Positions 1 through 7,861 of a stretch of DNA of 64,000 bases are shown here, piece by piece. A model generated the notes under the pieces. That model did not search any database and was not told where the DNA came from. It saw only the letters and a program-made list of their open reading frames with translations. Within the stretch, counting starts at the first letter, position 1. Each line of letters opens with the position of its first letter. The stretch is from UBA2784 sp964494625 (GTDB lineage: Bacteria; Pseudomonadota; Alphaproteobacteria; Micropepsales; Micropepsaceae): assembly GCA_964494625.1 (NCBI GenBank), contig CAZBRT010000002.1:919160-983159 (forward strand), given 5' to 3'. The translations under genes and the position numbers were made by a program.

Positions 1-773
1 ATCGCGGCATCGAGCTTGTGCTCGCGCAGCCGACGTTCCTGATCAGCAGGCATGTCGCCCAAACGGATGGAAAGGCCGCCCATGGGCATCGCAAAATTCT
101 GCGGCATGCGGATCTGCACGCGATCGGGCGCGACATCGACGGTCGCTGACGCATCCATGTTTTCGGCAAGCGCAATCATCGCCGTCCAGGTGCCGGAGAA
201 GCGCGACATCGCCCAGCCATAGAGTCCGAAGTCGAGCACTTCCTGGATGCCTGCCGGGTTCAGGACCGGGATTTCGGCATCCATGAAGGCAAATTCGCTC
301 TGGCTCGGCAGCGTGGAGGATTTGCAGGCGTGATCATCGCCTGCGATCGCCAGCACGCCGCCATGGCGCGACGTGCCCGCCGCATTGGCGTGCTTGAAGA
401 CGTCACCGGTGCGGTCAACGCCGGGCGCTTTGCCGTACCACATGCCGAAGACGCCATCGAATTTCGCGCCCGGATAAAGATTGACCTGCTGCGAACCCCA
501 GACCGCCGTTGCGCCGAGATCCTCGTTGATGCCGGGCTTGAAGACAATGTTGTGGCGGTCGAGGAATTTCTTCGCGCGCCAGAGCTGCTGATCAAAACCG
601 CCGAGCGGCGATCCGCGATAGCCGGAAATAAATCCCGCCGTGTTGAGGCCGGCGGCCATATCGAGCTTCTGCTGCATCATCGGCAGACGCACCAGCGCCT
701 GGATGCCGGTCAAGAAAACGCGGCCCTTTTCGACCGTGTATTTGTCGTCGAGGGTCAACGGCATGACGGTCAT
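1..773 (-). CDS. Indolepyruvate ferredoxin oxidoreductase family protein (N-terminal part, cut by the window edge)
   Basis: The frame stays open from ATG at 773 down to base 1, giving about 257 residues of a protein that is usually 1,100-1,200 aa in alphaproteobacteria. Recognisable segments are YTVEKGRVFLTGIQALVRLP near the start, GYRGSPLGGFDQ, GINEDLGATAVWGSQQ, MWYGKAPGVDRTGD and GDDHACKSSTLPSQSE, which are typical of the thiamine-diphosphate/pyrimidine-binding N-terminus of fused IorA/IorB enzymes. The family decarboxylates arylpyruvates (or other 2-oxo acids) to acyl-CoA with ferredoxin as acceptor. An in-frame TGA lies 30 nt upstream, so the start is at 773 or at ATG 764. The Fe-S and gamma-type C-terminal domains are outside the window. 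Confidence 0.88.
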   Translation of the reverse strand, partial: MTVMPLTLDDKYTVEKGRVFLTGIQALVRLPMMQQKLDMAAGLNTAGFISGYRGSPLGGFDQQLWRAKKFLDRHNIVFKPGINEDLGATAVWGSQQVNLYPGAKFDGVFGMWYGKAPGVDRTGDVFKHANAAGTSRHGGVLAIAGDDHACKSSTLPSQSEFAFMDAEIPVLNPAGIQEVLDFGLYGWAMSRFSGTWTAMIALAENMDASATVDVAPDRVQIRMPQNFAMPMGGLSIRLGDMPADQERRLREHKLDAA

Positions 774-945
774 GCGGGGCTCCGGCAGGCTGGGAGAGTC
801 TCAATTTAAGGTCAGCAATGTAGTCCTTTTTCCGCGTCACAAGTTTTCGAAGTCTTGTGGGGTTCCGTTCGCGGATGGCTTGGTTTGCCGCCAGAGCGAA
901 ATTTAATTTCGCGGTCAGGCGACTTGCATCGACCAGCTCGTATCG

Positions 946-960
946 ATATCATTTTGATAT
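946..960. promoter_or_regulatory. Palindromic operator candidate ahead of the SPFH/Arc operon
   Basis: The sequence ATATCATTTTGATAT has perfect 6-bp arms (ATATCA/TGATAT) separated by TTT. It lies in a locally AT-rich patch 25 nt before the SPFH start and 12 nt before its Shine-Dalgarno sequence (AAAGGAG, 972-978). The second gene of the operon encodes an Arc-type ribbon-helix-helix protein, so autorepression through this site is a reasonable inference. Confidence 0.5.
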
Positions 961-984
961 TATTCTGGATCAAAGGAGCGTTCC

Positions 985-1851
985 ATGCACGAGTTGCACG
1001 TCAAGGCCCCGGCCGGCATTCCCATCCTGCTTCTCCATCTCCTGCTCACCATCGGCGGCGTCGCGGCGCTCGTCTATGGCATCGAGGGGCGCGAGATCGC
1101 GCCGACCATTCTTGCCGGCGTGTCGCTGCTCATCCTCTTCTTCACCTGGTTCGGTTTTTTTACGGTCGCGCCGAACGAGAGCAAGGCGCTGCAATTGTTC
1201 GGCCGCTATATCGGCACGGTGCACGACACCGGCCTGCGCTGGGCCAATCCGTTCTACACAAAGACAGCGATCTCGAAGCGCGTGCGCAATTTCGAATCGA
1301 GCAAGCTCAAGGTGAATGATCTCGACGGCAATCCCATCGAGATCGCGGCCGTCGTCGTCTGGCAAGTGGTTGATACGGCGGATGCGCTCTTCAAGGTCAA
1401 TGACTACGCCAATTTCGTGCACATCCAGAGCGAGTCGGCGCTGCGCCAGATGGCGCAAAGCTATCCCTATGACTCGCACGACACCGGCCACATCTCGCTG
1501 CGCAGCCATGGCAAGGAAGTGGCCGAGCATCTGCAGCGGGAAATCCATGACCGACTGACCAGCGCAGGTGTCGAAGTGGTGGAAGCGCGCATCAGCCATC
1601 TGGCCTATGCGCCCGAAATCGCGCAAGCGATGCTGCAGCGCCAGCAGGCCAGCGCCATCATCGCTGCGCGCACACGCATCGTCGAAGGCGCAGTCAGCAT
1701 GGTGCAGATGGCGCTTGAGCAGCTTTCGCAGCGCGGCGTTGTCGAGCTTGATAACGAACGCAAGGCGGCGATGGTCTCGAACCTGCTCGTCGTCCTCTGC
1801 GGTGACAAGGGTGCACAGCCGATCGTCAATTCGGGTTCGCTCTATAGTTGA
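985..1851 (+). CDS. SPFH/Band 7 (stomatin-prohibitin-like) membrane protein
   Basis: This 288 aa protein has two hydrophobic segments at roughly residues 12-32 and 38-58, then an SPFH domain from about residue 60 (FTVAPNESKALQLFGRY) to about 220, followed by an Ala/Gln/Arg-rich helical stretch (LQRQQASAIIAARTRIVEGA). SPFH proteins form oligomeric scaffolds in the cytoplasmic membrane and are linked to microdomains and membrane stress; the specific role here is unknown. The start is fixed by AAAGGAG at 972-978. A small Arc-type DNA-binding protein follows after 18 nt, and a palindrome sits just upstream. No NfeD-type partner is adjacent, unlike the best-known bacterial SPFH pairs. Confidence 0.85.
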   Translation: MHELHVKAPAGIPILLLHLLLTIGGVAALVYGIEGREIAPTILAGVSLLILFFTWFGFFTVAPNESKALQLFGRYIGTVHDTGLRWANPFYTKTAISKRVRNFESSKLKVNDLDGNPIEIAAVVVWQVVDTADALFKVNDYANFVHIQSESALRQMAQSYPYDSHDTGHISLRSHGKEVAEHLQREIHDRLTSAGVEVVEARISHLAYAPEIAQAMLQRQQASAIIAARTRIVEGAVSMVQMALEQLSQRGVVELDNERKAAMVSNLLVVLCGDKGAQPIVNSGSLYS

Positions 1852-1869
1852 TCCGGAGCGCGCGCCGCC

Positions 1870-2046
1870 ATGGCCGAGAAGAAGCCCTTCGCGCTCCGGC
1901 TCAATGCCGGGATTTTCGACGCCATGCAGCATTGGGCGGATGATGAACTGCGCAGCCTGAACGCCCAGATCGAGTTCGTGTTGCGTGAGGCCTTGCGCAA
2001 GCAGGGTCGGATGAAGGTTGAGGGGGAGAAGGAAGGCGGCGGATGA
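1870..2046 (+). CDS. Arc-family ribbon-helix-helix DNA-binding protein
   Basis: This small 58 aa ORF begins MAEKKPFALRLNAGIFDAM and continues with ADDELRSLNAQIEFVLREAL. That is the Arc/Mnt pattern: a short beta strand (PFALRLN) that would insert in the major groove, then two helices ending with the LNAQIEFVLREAL core. The C-terminus is a charged GGG tail. It starts 18 nt after the SPFH stop, so the two are almost surely co-transcribed. Arc-type proteins act as dimers on short palindromes, and the perfect inverted repeat at 946-960 is the obvious candidate target. No toxin gene is adjacent, so I do not call it an antitoxin. Confidence 0.82.
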   Translation: MAEKKPFALRLNAGIFDAMQHWADDELRSLNAQIEFVLREALRKQGRMKVEGEKEGGG

Positions 2047-2060
2047 ATGTGAACATTTCC

Positions 2061-2086
2061 GCCTCCCCTTTTAGGAAAGGGGAGGC
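2061..2086. repeat. Dispersed intergenic hairpin (copy 1)
   Basis: Two 11-nt arms, GCCTCCCCTTT and AAAGGGGAGGC, flank a 4-nt loop. The same arms with a different loop recur at 55453-55478, so this looks like a REP-type dispersed palindrome rather than a unique site. There is no T-run after it on the + strand, so an intrinsic terminator is less likely, though it does lie just past the Arc gene. Confidence 0.6.
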
Positions 2087-2214
2087 AGAAGGTGCACGCA
2101 CGAGCCCCCCTTCGCGGCGTGCGCCTTACGCGCTATAAGGCGGTCAAACTGAACACGCCGTCAGCCTGCCCCTCATAGCGAGTGCGCGCGACTGCAACGG
2201 AATTGCGATGAGAA

Positions 2215-3099
2215 ATGCACATGCCCACTCTCAACCTTGCCGAGATGCGCAAGGCGCATCCGGATATTTCGGATGACTGGACGATCCCGCAGGACTGGGA
2301 TCATTTCACCAAGGAAGACCACGACGTCTGGCGCACGCTCTACCGGCGCCAGCTTGACGTGCTGCCGGGACGCGCCTGCGACGAATTCATGGCAGGCCTC
2401 GACAAGCTGCCTTTGGGCGAGAACCGGATCCCGCGCTTTGATGACCTCAACGAGGAACTCTATAAGCTCACGCGCTGGACGGTCGTGGCCGTGCCCTCAC
2501 TTGTGCCTGATGCCGCGTTCTTCGAGCATCTGGCAAACCGGCGCTTTCCGGCGGGCAATTTCATCCGCGCGCGCACCAGCCTCGACTATATCGAGGAGCC
2601 CGATGTCTTTCACGACGTGTTCGGGCATGTGCCGATGCTCGCGCTTCCCGTCTTTGCCGACTACATGGAGGCCTATGGCAAAGGCGGCTTGCGGGCGCTT
2701 TCAGAATTCGGGGCGCTTGAAAACCTTGCGCGGCTCTACTGGTACACGGTCGAGTTCGGGCTTGTTGAAACGGCCAAGGGTCTGCGCATTTTCGGCTCGG
2801 GCATCGTGTCGTCGCGAACCGAGTCAATCTACAGCCTTGAATCCCCCTCGCCCAACCGCATCCATTTCGACCTTGAGCGCGTGATGCGCACGAAGTACCG
2901 GATCGATGATTTCCAGGAGAGCTATTTTGTCATCTCCGGCTTTGCCGAATTGTTCGGCGAGACCTACAAGGATTTCGGCACGCTCTACCGCAAGCTTTCA
3001 ACCGGCCCCACCCATCTGCCGGGCGATGTGCTGGCAGGCGACCGCGTGCATCACCGGGGCGACCGGTCCTACAAGCCCGGCAGCCATCAGGCGGCGTGA
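2215..3099 (+). CDS. phhA: Phenylalanine 4-monooxygenase
   Basis: This 294 aa protein matches the usual size of bacterial, monomeric phenylalanine hydroxylases (catalytic domain only). It converts phenylalanine to tyrosine with tetrahydrobiopterin and O2 at a non-haem iron. The iron ligands are visible: His133 and His138 in FHDVFGHVPML, and Glu180 in LYWYTVEFGL. FGSGIVSSRTESIYSLESP and a FAELFGETYKDF segment are also family hallmarks. ATG codons at 2215 and 2221 are both possible starts. No pterin-recycling gene (phhB) or tyrosine catabolic gene is next to it, so it stands alone here. Confidence 0.95.
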   Translation: MHMPTLNLAEMRKAHPDISDDWTIPQDWDHFTKEDHDVWRTLYRRQLDVLPGRACDEFMAGLDKLPLGENRIPRFDDLNEELYKLTRWTVVAVPSLVPDAAFFEHLANRRFPAGNFIRARTSLDYIEEPDVFHDVFGHVPMLALPVFADYMEAYGKGGLRALSEFGALENLARLYWYTVEFGLVETAKGLRIFGSGIVSSRTESIYSLESPSPNRIHFDLERVMRTKYRIDDFQESYFVISGFAELFGETYKDFGTLYRKLSTGPTHLPGDVLAGDRVHHRGDRSYKPGSHQAA

Positions 3100-3165
3100 A
3101 AAATTCTGCTGACGCTTCCGGCGCCGCGTCTGATACATCGTCCGTCCTGAAGCGATAGTCCGGGG

Positions 3166-3969
3166 ATGGAAATGGGCAATCTTGAAAAGGCATTGAACCT
3201 GACGCCGTCGGGTGACGGCATCTGGCATGGCCTGGCTGATCCGCACTATGAGGCCAATACCGGCATGTATGGCGGGATGACCGCCGCCCTCCTCCTCAAA
3301 GCCGTTATGTCCGAAAAGGCAGTGATCGGTACGCCCGCATCCCTCAATGTCAGCTATGTGCGTCTATTGCCGCCGGGCAGTGCGGTTGAACTGCGTACCC
3401 GCCTCCTGGGGGCCACGCGCTCCATCCAGCATTGGGCAGTCGATATTTCGGTTGCCGGCAGCGGCGACATTTCAGCGACCGCGCTTGTCGTGATGGGCTC
3501 TCGTCGGGCGGGTGATGCCCTGACCGAATTGAAAATGCCGCAAGTGGCACCACCGGAGGGCGCCGTGCAGCTGGTCGTTCCGCCTGCCACATTCGGTGTG
3601 CAATCGCCGGTGCGCATGGCGATCTGTGACTATGATGCTGCGGTTCCTGCGGGTCGCACCTATTCGGCGGGATGGATACGCGAAATTTCCGGCCGGCGCA
3701 TCGACCCTATCCAGCTTGCCTATTTGTGCGACAATTTCCCGCCGCGGGCCTTCTTCCTCGGGACCGGCCCAAGGCCGTCATCGACCCTCTCCTACAACAC
3801 CTATTTCATCGCGCCCGCCGACGAGATCGCAAGCCTTGGCGACGATTACCTGCTGATGGAGGCAACCGGCACACGCGGTGTCGAAGGAGCGTTCGGCACG
3901 CGCGGCAATCTGTGGTCACGTGACGGCAGGCTGATTGCCACAACCGAGCAGTTGGCGTGGTACCGCTGA
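3166..3969 (+). CDS. TesB-like acyl-CoA thioesterase (double hotdog)
   Basis: The 267 aa sequence has the TesB/4HBT_3 layout of two hotdog domains. The N-terminal half contains YGGMTAALLLKAVMSEK and a long strand run (PASLNVSYVRLLPPGSAVEL). The C-terminal half contains RRIDPIQLAYLCDNFPPRAF and LSYNTYFIAPADE, ending with a TRGVEGAFGTRGNLWSRDG segment that matches the last strands of the family. It would hydrolyse acyl-CoA to free acid and CoA in the cytosol. ATG 3166 and ATG 3172 are both possible starts. It sits alone between phhA and a lipoprotein esterase with short gaps. Confidence 0.8.
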   Translation: MEMGNLEKALNLTPSGDGIWHGLADPHYEANTGMYGGMTAALLLKAVMSEKAVIGTPASLNVSYVRLLPPGSAVELRTRLLGATRSIQHWAVDISVAGSGDISATALVVMGSRRAGDALTELKMPQVAPPEGAVQLVVPPATFGVQSPVRMAICDYDAAVPAGRTYSAGWIREISGRRIDPIQLAYLCDNFPPRAFFLGTGPRPSSTLSYNTYFIAPADEIASLGDDYLLMEATGTRGVEGAFGTRGNLWSRDGRLIATTEQLAWYR

Positions 3970-4001
3970 GGGTGCTTGATCCGGCCGCGTAAAACGTGCG
4001 T

Positions 4002-4871
4002 ATGAAGGGCATGACACGGTTTTTCGCCCTTCTGCTCATCCTCATCATTCCGGCCGGTTGCACAAACATGCAGCTTCAAGACGCGTTCATTTCCGAAGCG
4101 GGACTGATCGTCACCCGCGACGTCGCCTATGGTCCTGAAGCGCGGCACCGGCTTGACATCTACCGGCCGGAAAGCGGCCCGGTCAAAGGCACCATCGTTT
4201 TCGTCTATGGCGGCAGCTGGACGAGCGGCGACAAGCGCCTCTACAAGTTCATGGGCGTCGCATTGGCCAATGCGGGCTATGTGTTTGTCGTTCCCGACTA
4301 TCGCTATTTTCCCGAGGTGCGGTTTCCCGGCTTCGTCAAGGATGCGGCCCGCGCACTTGCATGGGTCAACACGCATATCGGAGCCTATGGCGGACAGGGC
4401 ACCGGCTTTGCGCTGATGGGCCATTCGGCGGGCGCCCATATCGGCGCGCTTCTTCTGCTTGATCCCGCATGGCTTGGCGCACACGGGCTTTCGCCCGCCG
4501 TCATCGGCGCCTATGTAGGGCTTGCTGGACCCTACACTTTCAATCCGCTGGAGATGGCGTCAACCCAGCCGATCTTCGAGACCGCGCCCGACATCGAACG
4601 CGTGCGGCCCATCAAGCTTGTGGCGGAAGCTGCCCGACGCGGCCTGCCGCCGATGCTGCTGCTGCACGGATCAACCGATACGACGGTCAACAAGCGTGCA
4701 ACCGAGATGTTTGCCGAAGCGCTGCGCGATGCAGGCGTTCAGGTTGAGACCCATATCTATCCGCGCCTTGCCCATATCGGTGTCATCTCGTCGATGGTCT
4801 GGGCCTTGCGCTGGCGCGCGCCGGTCCTGAGCGATGTGGTGGCGTTTCTTTCGCACCATGCCGCTTCGTGA
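4002..4871 (+). CDS. Alpha/beta-hydrolase esterase, predicted lipoprotein
   Basis: From ATG 4002 the protein has 289 aa (an upstream GTG at 3996 is also in frame). The N-terminus is a lipoprotein signal peptide with the lipobox IPAGC around residues 16-20, so it is probably lipid-anchored in the envelope. The hydrolase core shows the oxyanion segment VYGGSW, the nucleophile elbow GHSAGAHIGAL, an acid segment LLHGSTDTTVNKR, and a C-terminal histidine in RLAHIGV. This is the carboxylesterase/isoprenylcysteine-methylesterase-like branch of alpha/beta hydrolases. The natural substrate cannot be inferred from its neighbours. Confidence 0.82.
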   Translation: MKGMTRFFALLLILIIPAGCTNMQLQDAFISEAGLIVTRDVAYGPEARHRLDIYRPESGPVKGTIVFVYGGSWTSGDKRLYKFMGVALANAGYVFVVPDYRYFPEVRFPGFVKDAARALAWVNTHIGAYGGQGTGFALMGHSAGAHIGALLLLDPAWLGAHGLSPAVIGAYVGLAGPYTFNPLEMASTQPIFETAPDIERVRPIKLVAEAARRGLPPMLLLHGSTDTTVNKRATEMFAEALRDAGVQVETHIYPRLAHIGVISSMVWALRWRAPVLSDVVAFLSHHAAS

Positions 4872-4987
4872 GGGACGGCATCAGCGCCACGCGTCCTTCG
4901 ATAAGAACTCAGGATGAGGCAGGTTTGTGGATTGCAGTGATGCAGGGCGCCCACCTCCCTCATGCCGAGTGTTCATCGAGGCACGCA

Positions 4988-5458
4988 TTACGTCAGCGCC
5001 CGCACCATGAAAAGGCGGCGGGTCATGTCGAGGCCATTTCCGGACTGGCGCTGCCAGATGCGCCGATGGTCAGGCCCCCAGAGATTTTCCGGATATTCGT
5101 CAAAACCGCAGTGCGCATAAAACGGCGCATTCCACGCGACATCGCGGAATGTCGAGAGCGTGATGCGACCAAAACCCTGCGCCTTCGCCTGCGCGCAGAT
5201 CGCTTCTACCAGCGCGCGGCCGATGCCCTTGCCGCCTGCGTCTGGCACGACATCGATTTCGATGAGATGGGCGCAACCATCGGCCGTTCCCATCGCGGCA
5301 AAGCCGACAGGGTTCCCCGCGATCTCGGCCATCAGCACATTGCCGGCCGCGATGAAACTTTCCACTTCCGCATCAGGGGGCGCGTGACCATCCTCGGCCA
5401 GTTCACCAAGGCCGACATCGCGAAAGCGCACCGACGCGGCGCGTTCGATGCGGGCCAT
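4988..5458 (-). CDS. GNAT-family N-acetyltransferase
   Basis: The 156 aa form starts at ATG 5458. The core GNAT motif A is clear (LIEIDVVPDAGGKGIGRALVEA), followed by ITLSTFRDVAWNAPFYAHCGF, which is motif B. Homology suggests that the true N-terminus lies further upstream: the frame continues in the same phase through TDFLIRPARAGEAGE, which looks like the first GNAT strand, but the only start-like codon there is CTG at 5506, overlapping the thiolase stop codon. The gene is co-directional with and immediately downstream of that thiolase. The acetyl acceptor is unknown. Confidence 0.8.
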   Translation of the reverse strand: MARIERAASVRFRDVGLGELAEDGHAPPDAEVESFIAAGNVLMAEIAGNPVGFAAMGTADGCAHLIEIDVVPDAGGKGIGRALVEAICAQAKAQGFGRITLSTFRDVAWNAPFYAHCGFDEYPENLWGPDHRRIWQRQSGNGLDMTRRLFMVRALT

Positions 5459-5502
5459 TTCGCCCGCTTCGCCCGCCCGCGCCGGCCGGATCAGGAAATC
5501 CG

Positions 5503-6714
5503 TCAGTGGTGGAACTCAAAGAGACCCGCCGCTCCCATGCCGCCACCGATGCACATGGTGACGACACCATACTTCGCGTTCTTGCGGCGCTGGGCTTCAA
5601 GAAGAATGTGGCCGGTCAGGCGCGCACCCGTCATGCCGAAGGGATGACCGACCGAGATCGAGCCGCCATTCACGTTCAGCTTGGCGTGGTCGATGCCAAG
5701 GCGATCCGCGCAGTAAAGCGCCTGCGAGGCAAAGGCCTCGTTCAGTTCCCACAGGTCAATGTCATCGACTTTGAGGCCGTGGCGCTGCAACAGGCGCGGC
5801 ACCGCAAAGACGGGGCCGATGCCCATCTCGTCAGGCTCGCAGCCCGCGACCGCAAAGCCGCGGAAGATGCCCAGAGGCTGGAGGCCGCGCTTTGATGCCT
5901 CTTTGGCTTCCATCACGACGACAGCTGCACCACCATCGGAAAGCTGCGAGGCATTGCCTGCCGTAATGTACTTGCCTTCCTTCACCTGCTGGCCGCCCTT
6001 GAACACCGGCGGCAGGGACGCAAGACCCTCATACGTCGTCTCGGGGCGATTGCACTCGTCCTTGGTCACCACATAATCAACCTTCGACGCTTCCTTGGTG
6101 TCCTTGTTGATGACAACCATCCTGGTCGGCATCGGCACGATTTCATTGTCGAAGCGGCCGGCCTGCTGGGCGGCAGCCGTGCGGCGCTGGCTTTCAAGGC
6201 TGAAGCGGTCCTGACGCTCGCGGCTGATGCCATAACGGTCCGCCACGATTTCCGCCGTCTCGATCATCGCCATCCAGAGGGCGGGCATTTTCGCCATCAG
6301 ATGTTCTTCGGTGATGCGGTGCAGGTTCATCTTGCCCGACATCTGGTTGATCGAGATCGATTCAACGCCGGCGCCGATCGCCACGTTGGTGCCCTCGGTC
6401 ATGATCTGCTGGGCGGCCATCGCCACCGTCTGCAGACCCGACGAGCAGAAGCGGTTGACCGTCACGCCCGACGTGGTTGTGGGACAGCCTGCCCACATGG
6501 CGGCGAGACGCCCGACATTGCTGCCGGTCGCGCCTTCCGGCGTGCCGCAGCCCATATATACATCCTCGACATCGGCGGGATCGATCTTGGCGCGCGCAAT
6601 CGCGTGCTTGATCGCATGGCCGGCCATGGCCGCGCCATGGGTGTCGTTGAAGCCGCCGCGACCTGATTTGGCAAGGCCGGTGCGGGCGGCAGAGACGATG
6701 ACAGCTTCACGCAT
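5503..6714 (-). CDS. Acetyl-CoA C-acyltransferase (thiolase)
   Basis: This 403 aa thiolase has all catalytic elements: the nucleophilic cysteine in NRFCSSGLQT, the ELNEAFASQA segment, the histidine in GGSISVGHPFGMTG, and the second cysteine in TMCIGGGMGAAG. It performs CoA-dependent cleavage of 3-oxoacyl-CoA (or the reverse condensation). Length and motifs fit the degradative FadA-like type. It is divergent from two PaaI-type thioesterase genes, and the intergenic region carries a 16-nt palindrome (6808-6823) similar to the site ahead of the beta-oxidation operon near 42.3 kb. Confidence 0.92.
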   Translation of the reverse strand: MREAVIVSAARTGLAKSGRGGFNDTHGAAMAGHAIKHAIARAKIDPADVEDVYMGCGTPEGATGSNVGRLAAMWAGCPTTTSGVTVNRFCSSGLQTVAMAAQQIMTEGTNVAIGAGVESISINQMSGKMNLHRITEEHLMAKMPALWMAMIETAEIVADRYGISRERQDRFSLESQRRTAAAQQAGRFDNEIVPMPTRMVVINKDTKEASKVDYVVTKDECNRPETTYEGLASLPPVFKGGQQVKEGKYITAGNASQLSDGGAAVVVMEAKEASKRGLQPLGIFRGFAVAGCEPDEMGIGPVFAVPRLLQRHGLKVDDIDLWELNEAFASQALYCADRLGIDHAKLNVNGGSISVGHPFGMTGARLTGHILLEAQRRKNAKYGVVTMCIGGGMGAAGLFEFHH

Positions 6715-6807
6715 GGGTAGGCTCCTCTTTCCTGAATCAGGATCGTGTGATGTGCATTGGCTGCAAGAATAGGCGGAAGAATTGCCGGGAGTCGCGCTGA
6801 ATCTTGA

Positions 6808-6823
6808 TTGACGGAAACGTCAA
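6808..6823. promoter_or_regulatory. MerR/LiuR-FadP-type operator candidate
   Basis: TTGACGGAAACGTCAA is a perfect inverted repeat with 6-bp arms (TTGACG/CGTCAA) and GAAA in the middle. It lies between the divergent thiolase (start 6714) and PaaI thioesterase (start 6889) genes. The form agrees with the TTGACGT-like palindromes recalled for MerR-family regulators of fatty and branched-chain acid catabolism. A MerR gene of that kind is at 41698-42144 and has a related site at 42278-42292. Confidence 0.55.
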
Positions 6824-6888
6824 GCTGGAAGGCCGGACGGGAAGCGACTAAGACGGCGGCACAACCATTGACGCAGCGGATTTGAGCC

Positions 6889-7326
6889 ATGACGACCCCT
6901 CACGTGCCTGCCGGGTTCCAGCCGGTCGTGCCTGTCGGATTCAATGCCTATATCGGCCCCATCCTGCGCGACCCCGCGCGCAAGGCAGGCGAGGCAGGCC
7001 GCTTCCGCTTTGTGCCGGAACCGCATCATCTCAATGCCGGACACAATGTTCATGGCGGCCTTCTGATGACGCTGTGCGACATCATGCTGGGCTATACGGT
7101 CCATGAAGCGATCCCCGGCAAGGTCGCGACAACCGCAACCCTCAACACAGATTTCCTCGCGGGTGCCAAGGCGGGCGAAGTGATCGAAGGCAGCGCCGAG
7201 GTGACGCGGCTTTCCCGCAGCCTCGTCTTTGTCGGCGGCACCTTGTCGGTTGCGGGCAAGACCATCATGACGGCCAGCGGCATCTGGAAAATCATCGGCA
7301 ACCGCAAGGACGCAAGCGTCCCATGA
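6889..7326 (+). CDS. PaaI-family hotdog thioesterase (first of a tandem pair)
   Basis: This 145 aa single hotdog domain shows HNVHGGLLMTLCDIMLGYTVH, the characteristic PaaI/4HBT helix with the HGG turn, and TTATLNTDFLAGAKAGEVIEG for the following strands. The family hydrolyses acyl- or aryl-CoA thioesters. Its stop codon overlaps the next gene by 4 nt (ATGA), giving a translationally coupled pair. It is divergent from a thiolase, so a role in clearing acyl-CoA during beta-oxidation is likely. Confidence 0.85.
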   Translation: MTTPHVPAGFQPVVPVGFNAYIGPILRDPARKAGEAGRFRFVPEPHHLNAGHNVHGGLLMTLCDIMLGYTVHEAIPGKVATTATLNTDFLAGAKAGEVIEGSAEVTRLSRSLVFVGGTLSVAGKTIMTASGIWKIIGNRKDASVP

Positions 7327-7790
7327 GCGACACGATGTTCGGCATCCCGATTGCCCCGTGGGCTGTCACGGATGTGCCTGTGCCGGATGGCTGGCAATTG
7401 GGCCGGGTGGTTGATCCGTTCGAGGCGTTCTGCGGTCCCTGGTTCGAGCGCGTGCGCCCCGATGGCCGCAAGGAATATGCGTTCCGCATTGACGCGCGCC
7501 ACATCAACGCCAATGGCGTCTGTCATGGCGGCATGCTGATGACTTTTGTGGATGCAACGCTTGGCGTTGCGGTCTGGGAATGTGATCCCGAAGGCTTTCC
7601 CGTGACGGTTGGCCAGCAGACCAATTTCCTCAAGGCCGTGCGGCTGGGTGATCTGATCGAGGTCGCACCTGTCGTCCTGCGGCAGGGGCGCGAGATGATC
7701 TTTGCCCGCGGTGACTTTCATTGCGGCGGCACAATCATCCTCTCGGCAACGTCCTTGTGGAAATGCACCGCGCACAAGCCGAAGTCTTGA
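7323..7790 (+). CDS. PaaI-family hotdog thioesterase (second of a tandem pair)
   Basis: This 155 aa protein has the same fold as its upstream neighbour: GVCHGGMLMTFVDATLGVAVWE carries the HGG turn, and GQQTNFLKAVRLGDLIEVAP covers the next strands. Its longer N-terminus (about residues 1-50) includes FCGPWFERVRPDGRKEYAFR. It overlaps the first gene by 4 nt. The low identity between the pair suggests different acyl-CoA preferences, or that they form a hetero-oligomer, rather than a recent duplication; the sequence does not decide between these. Confidence 0.83.
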   Translation: MSDTMFGIPIAPWAVTDVPVPDGWQLGRVVDPFEAFCGPWFERVRPDGRKEYAFRIDARHINANGVCHGGMLMTFVDATLGVAVWECDPEGFPVTVGQQTNFLKAVRLGDLIEVAPVVLRQGREMIFARGDFHCGGTIILSATSLWKCTAHKPKS

Positions 7791-7861
7791 CGCTTCCTTA
7801 ACGGGAAATCCCTCACACGGTTAACGCGAGTGAAACGGGCGCGGCGCTATTCCTTGACGCC

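Noticed and set aside
970..1932. Long minus-strand ORF over the SPFH gene
   Set aside because: It is the antisense of a clear SPFH protein in GC-rich DNA and has no recognisable motif.
1870..2046. Toxin-antitoxin reading of the Arc-type gene
   Set aside because: The partner gene is an SPFH protein, not a toxin, and no second small gene follows.
7791..7861. TTGACGC near 7789 as a further MerR site
   Set aside because: There is no second arm; the match is limited to one half-site and probably chance.
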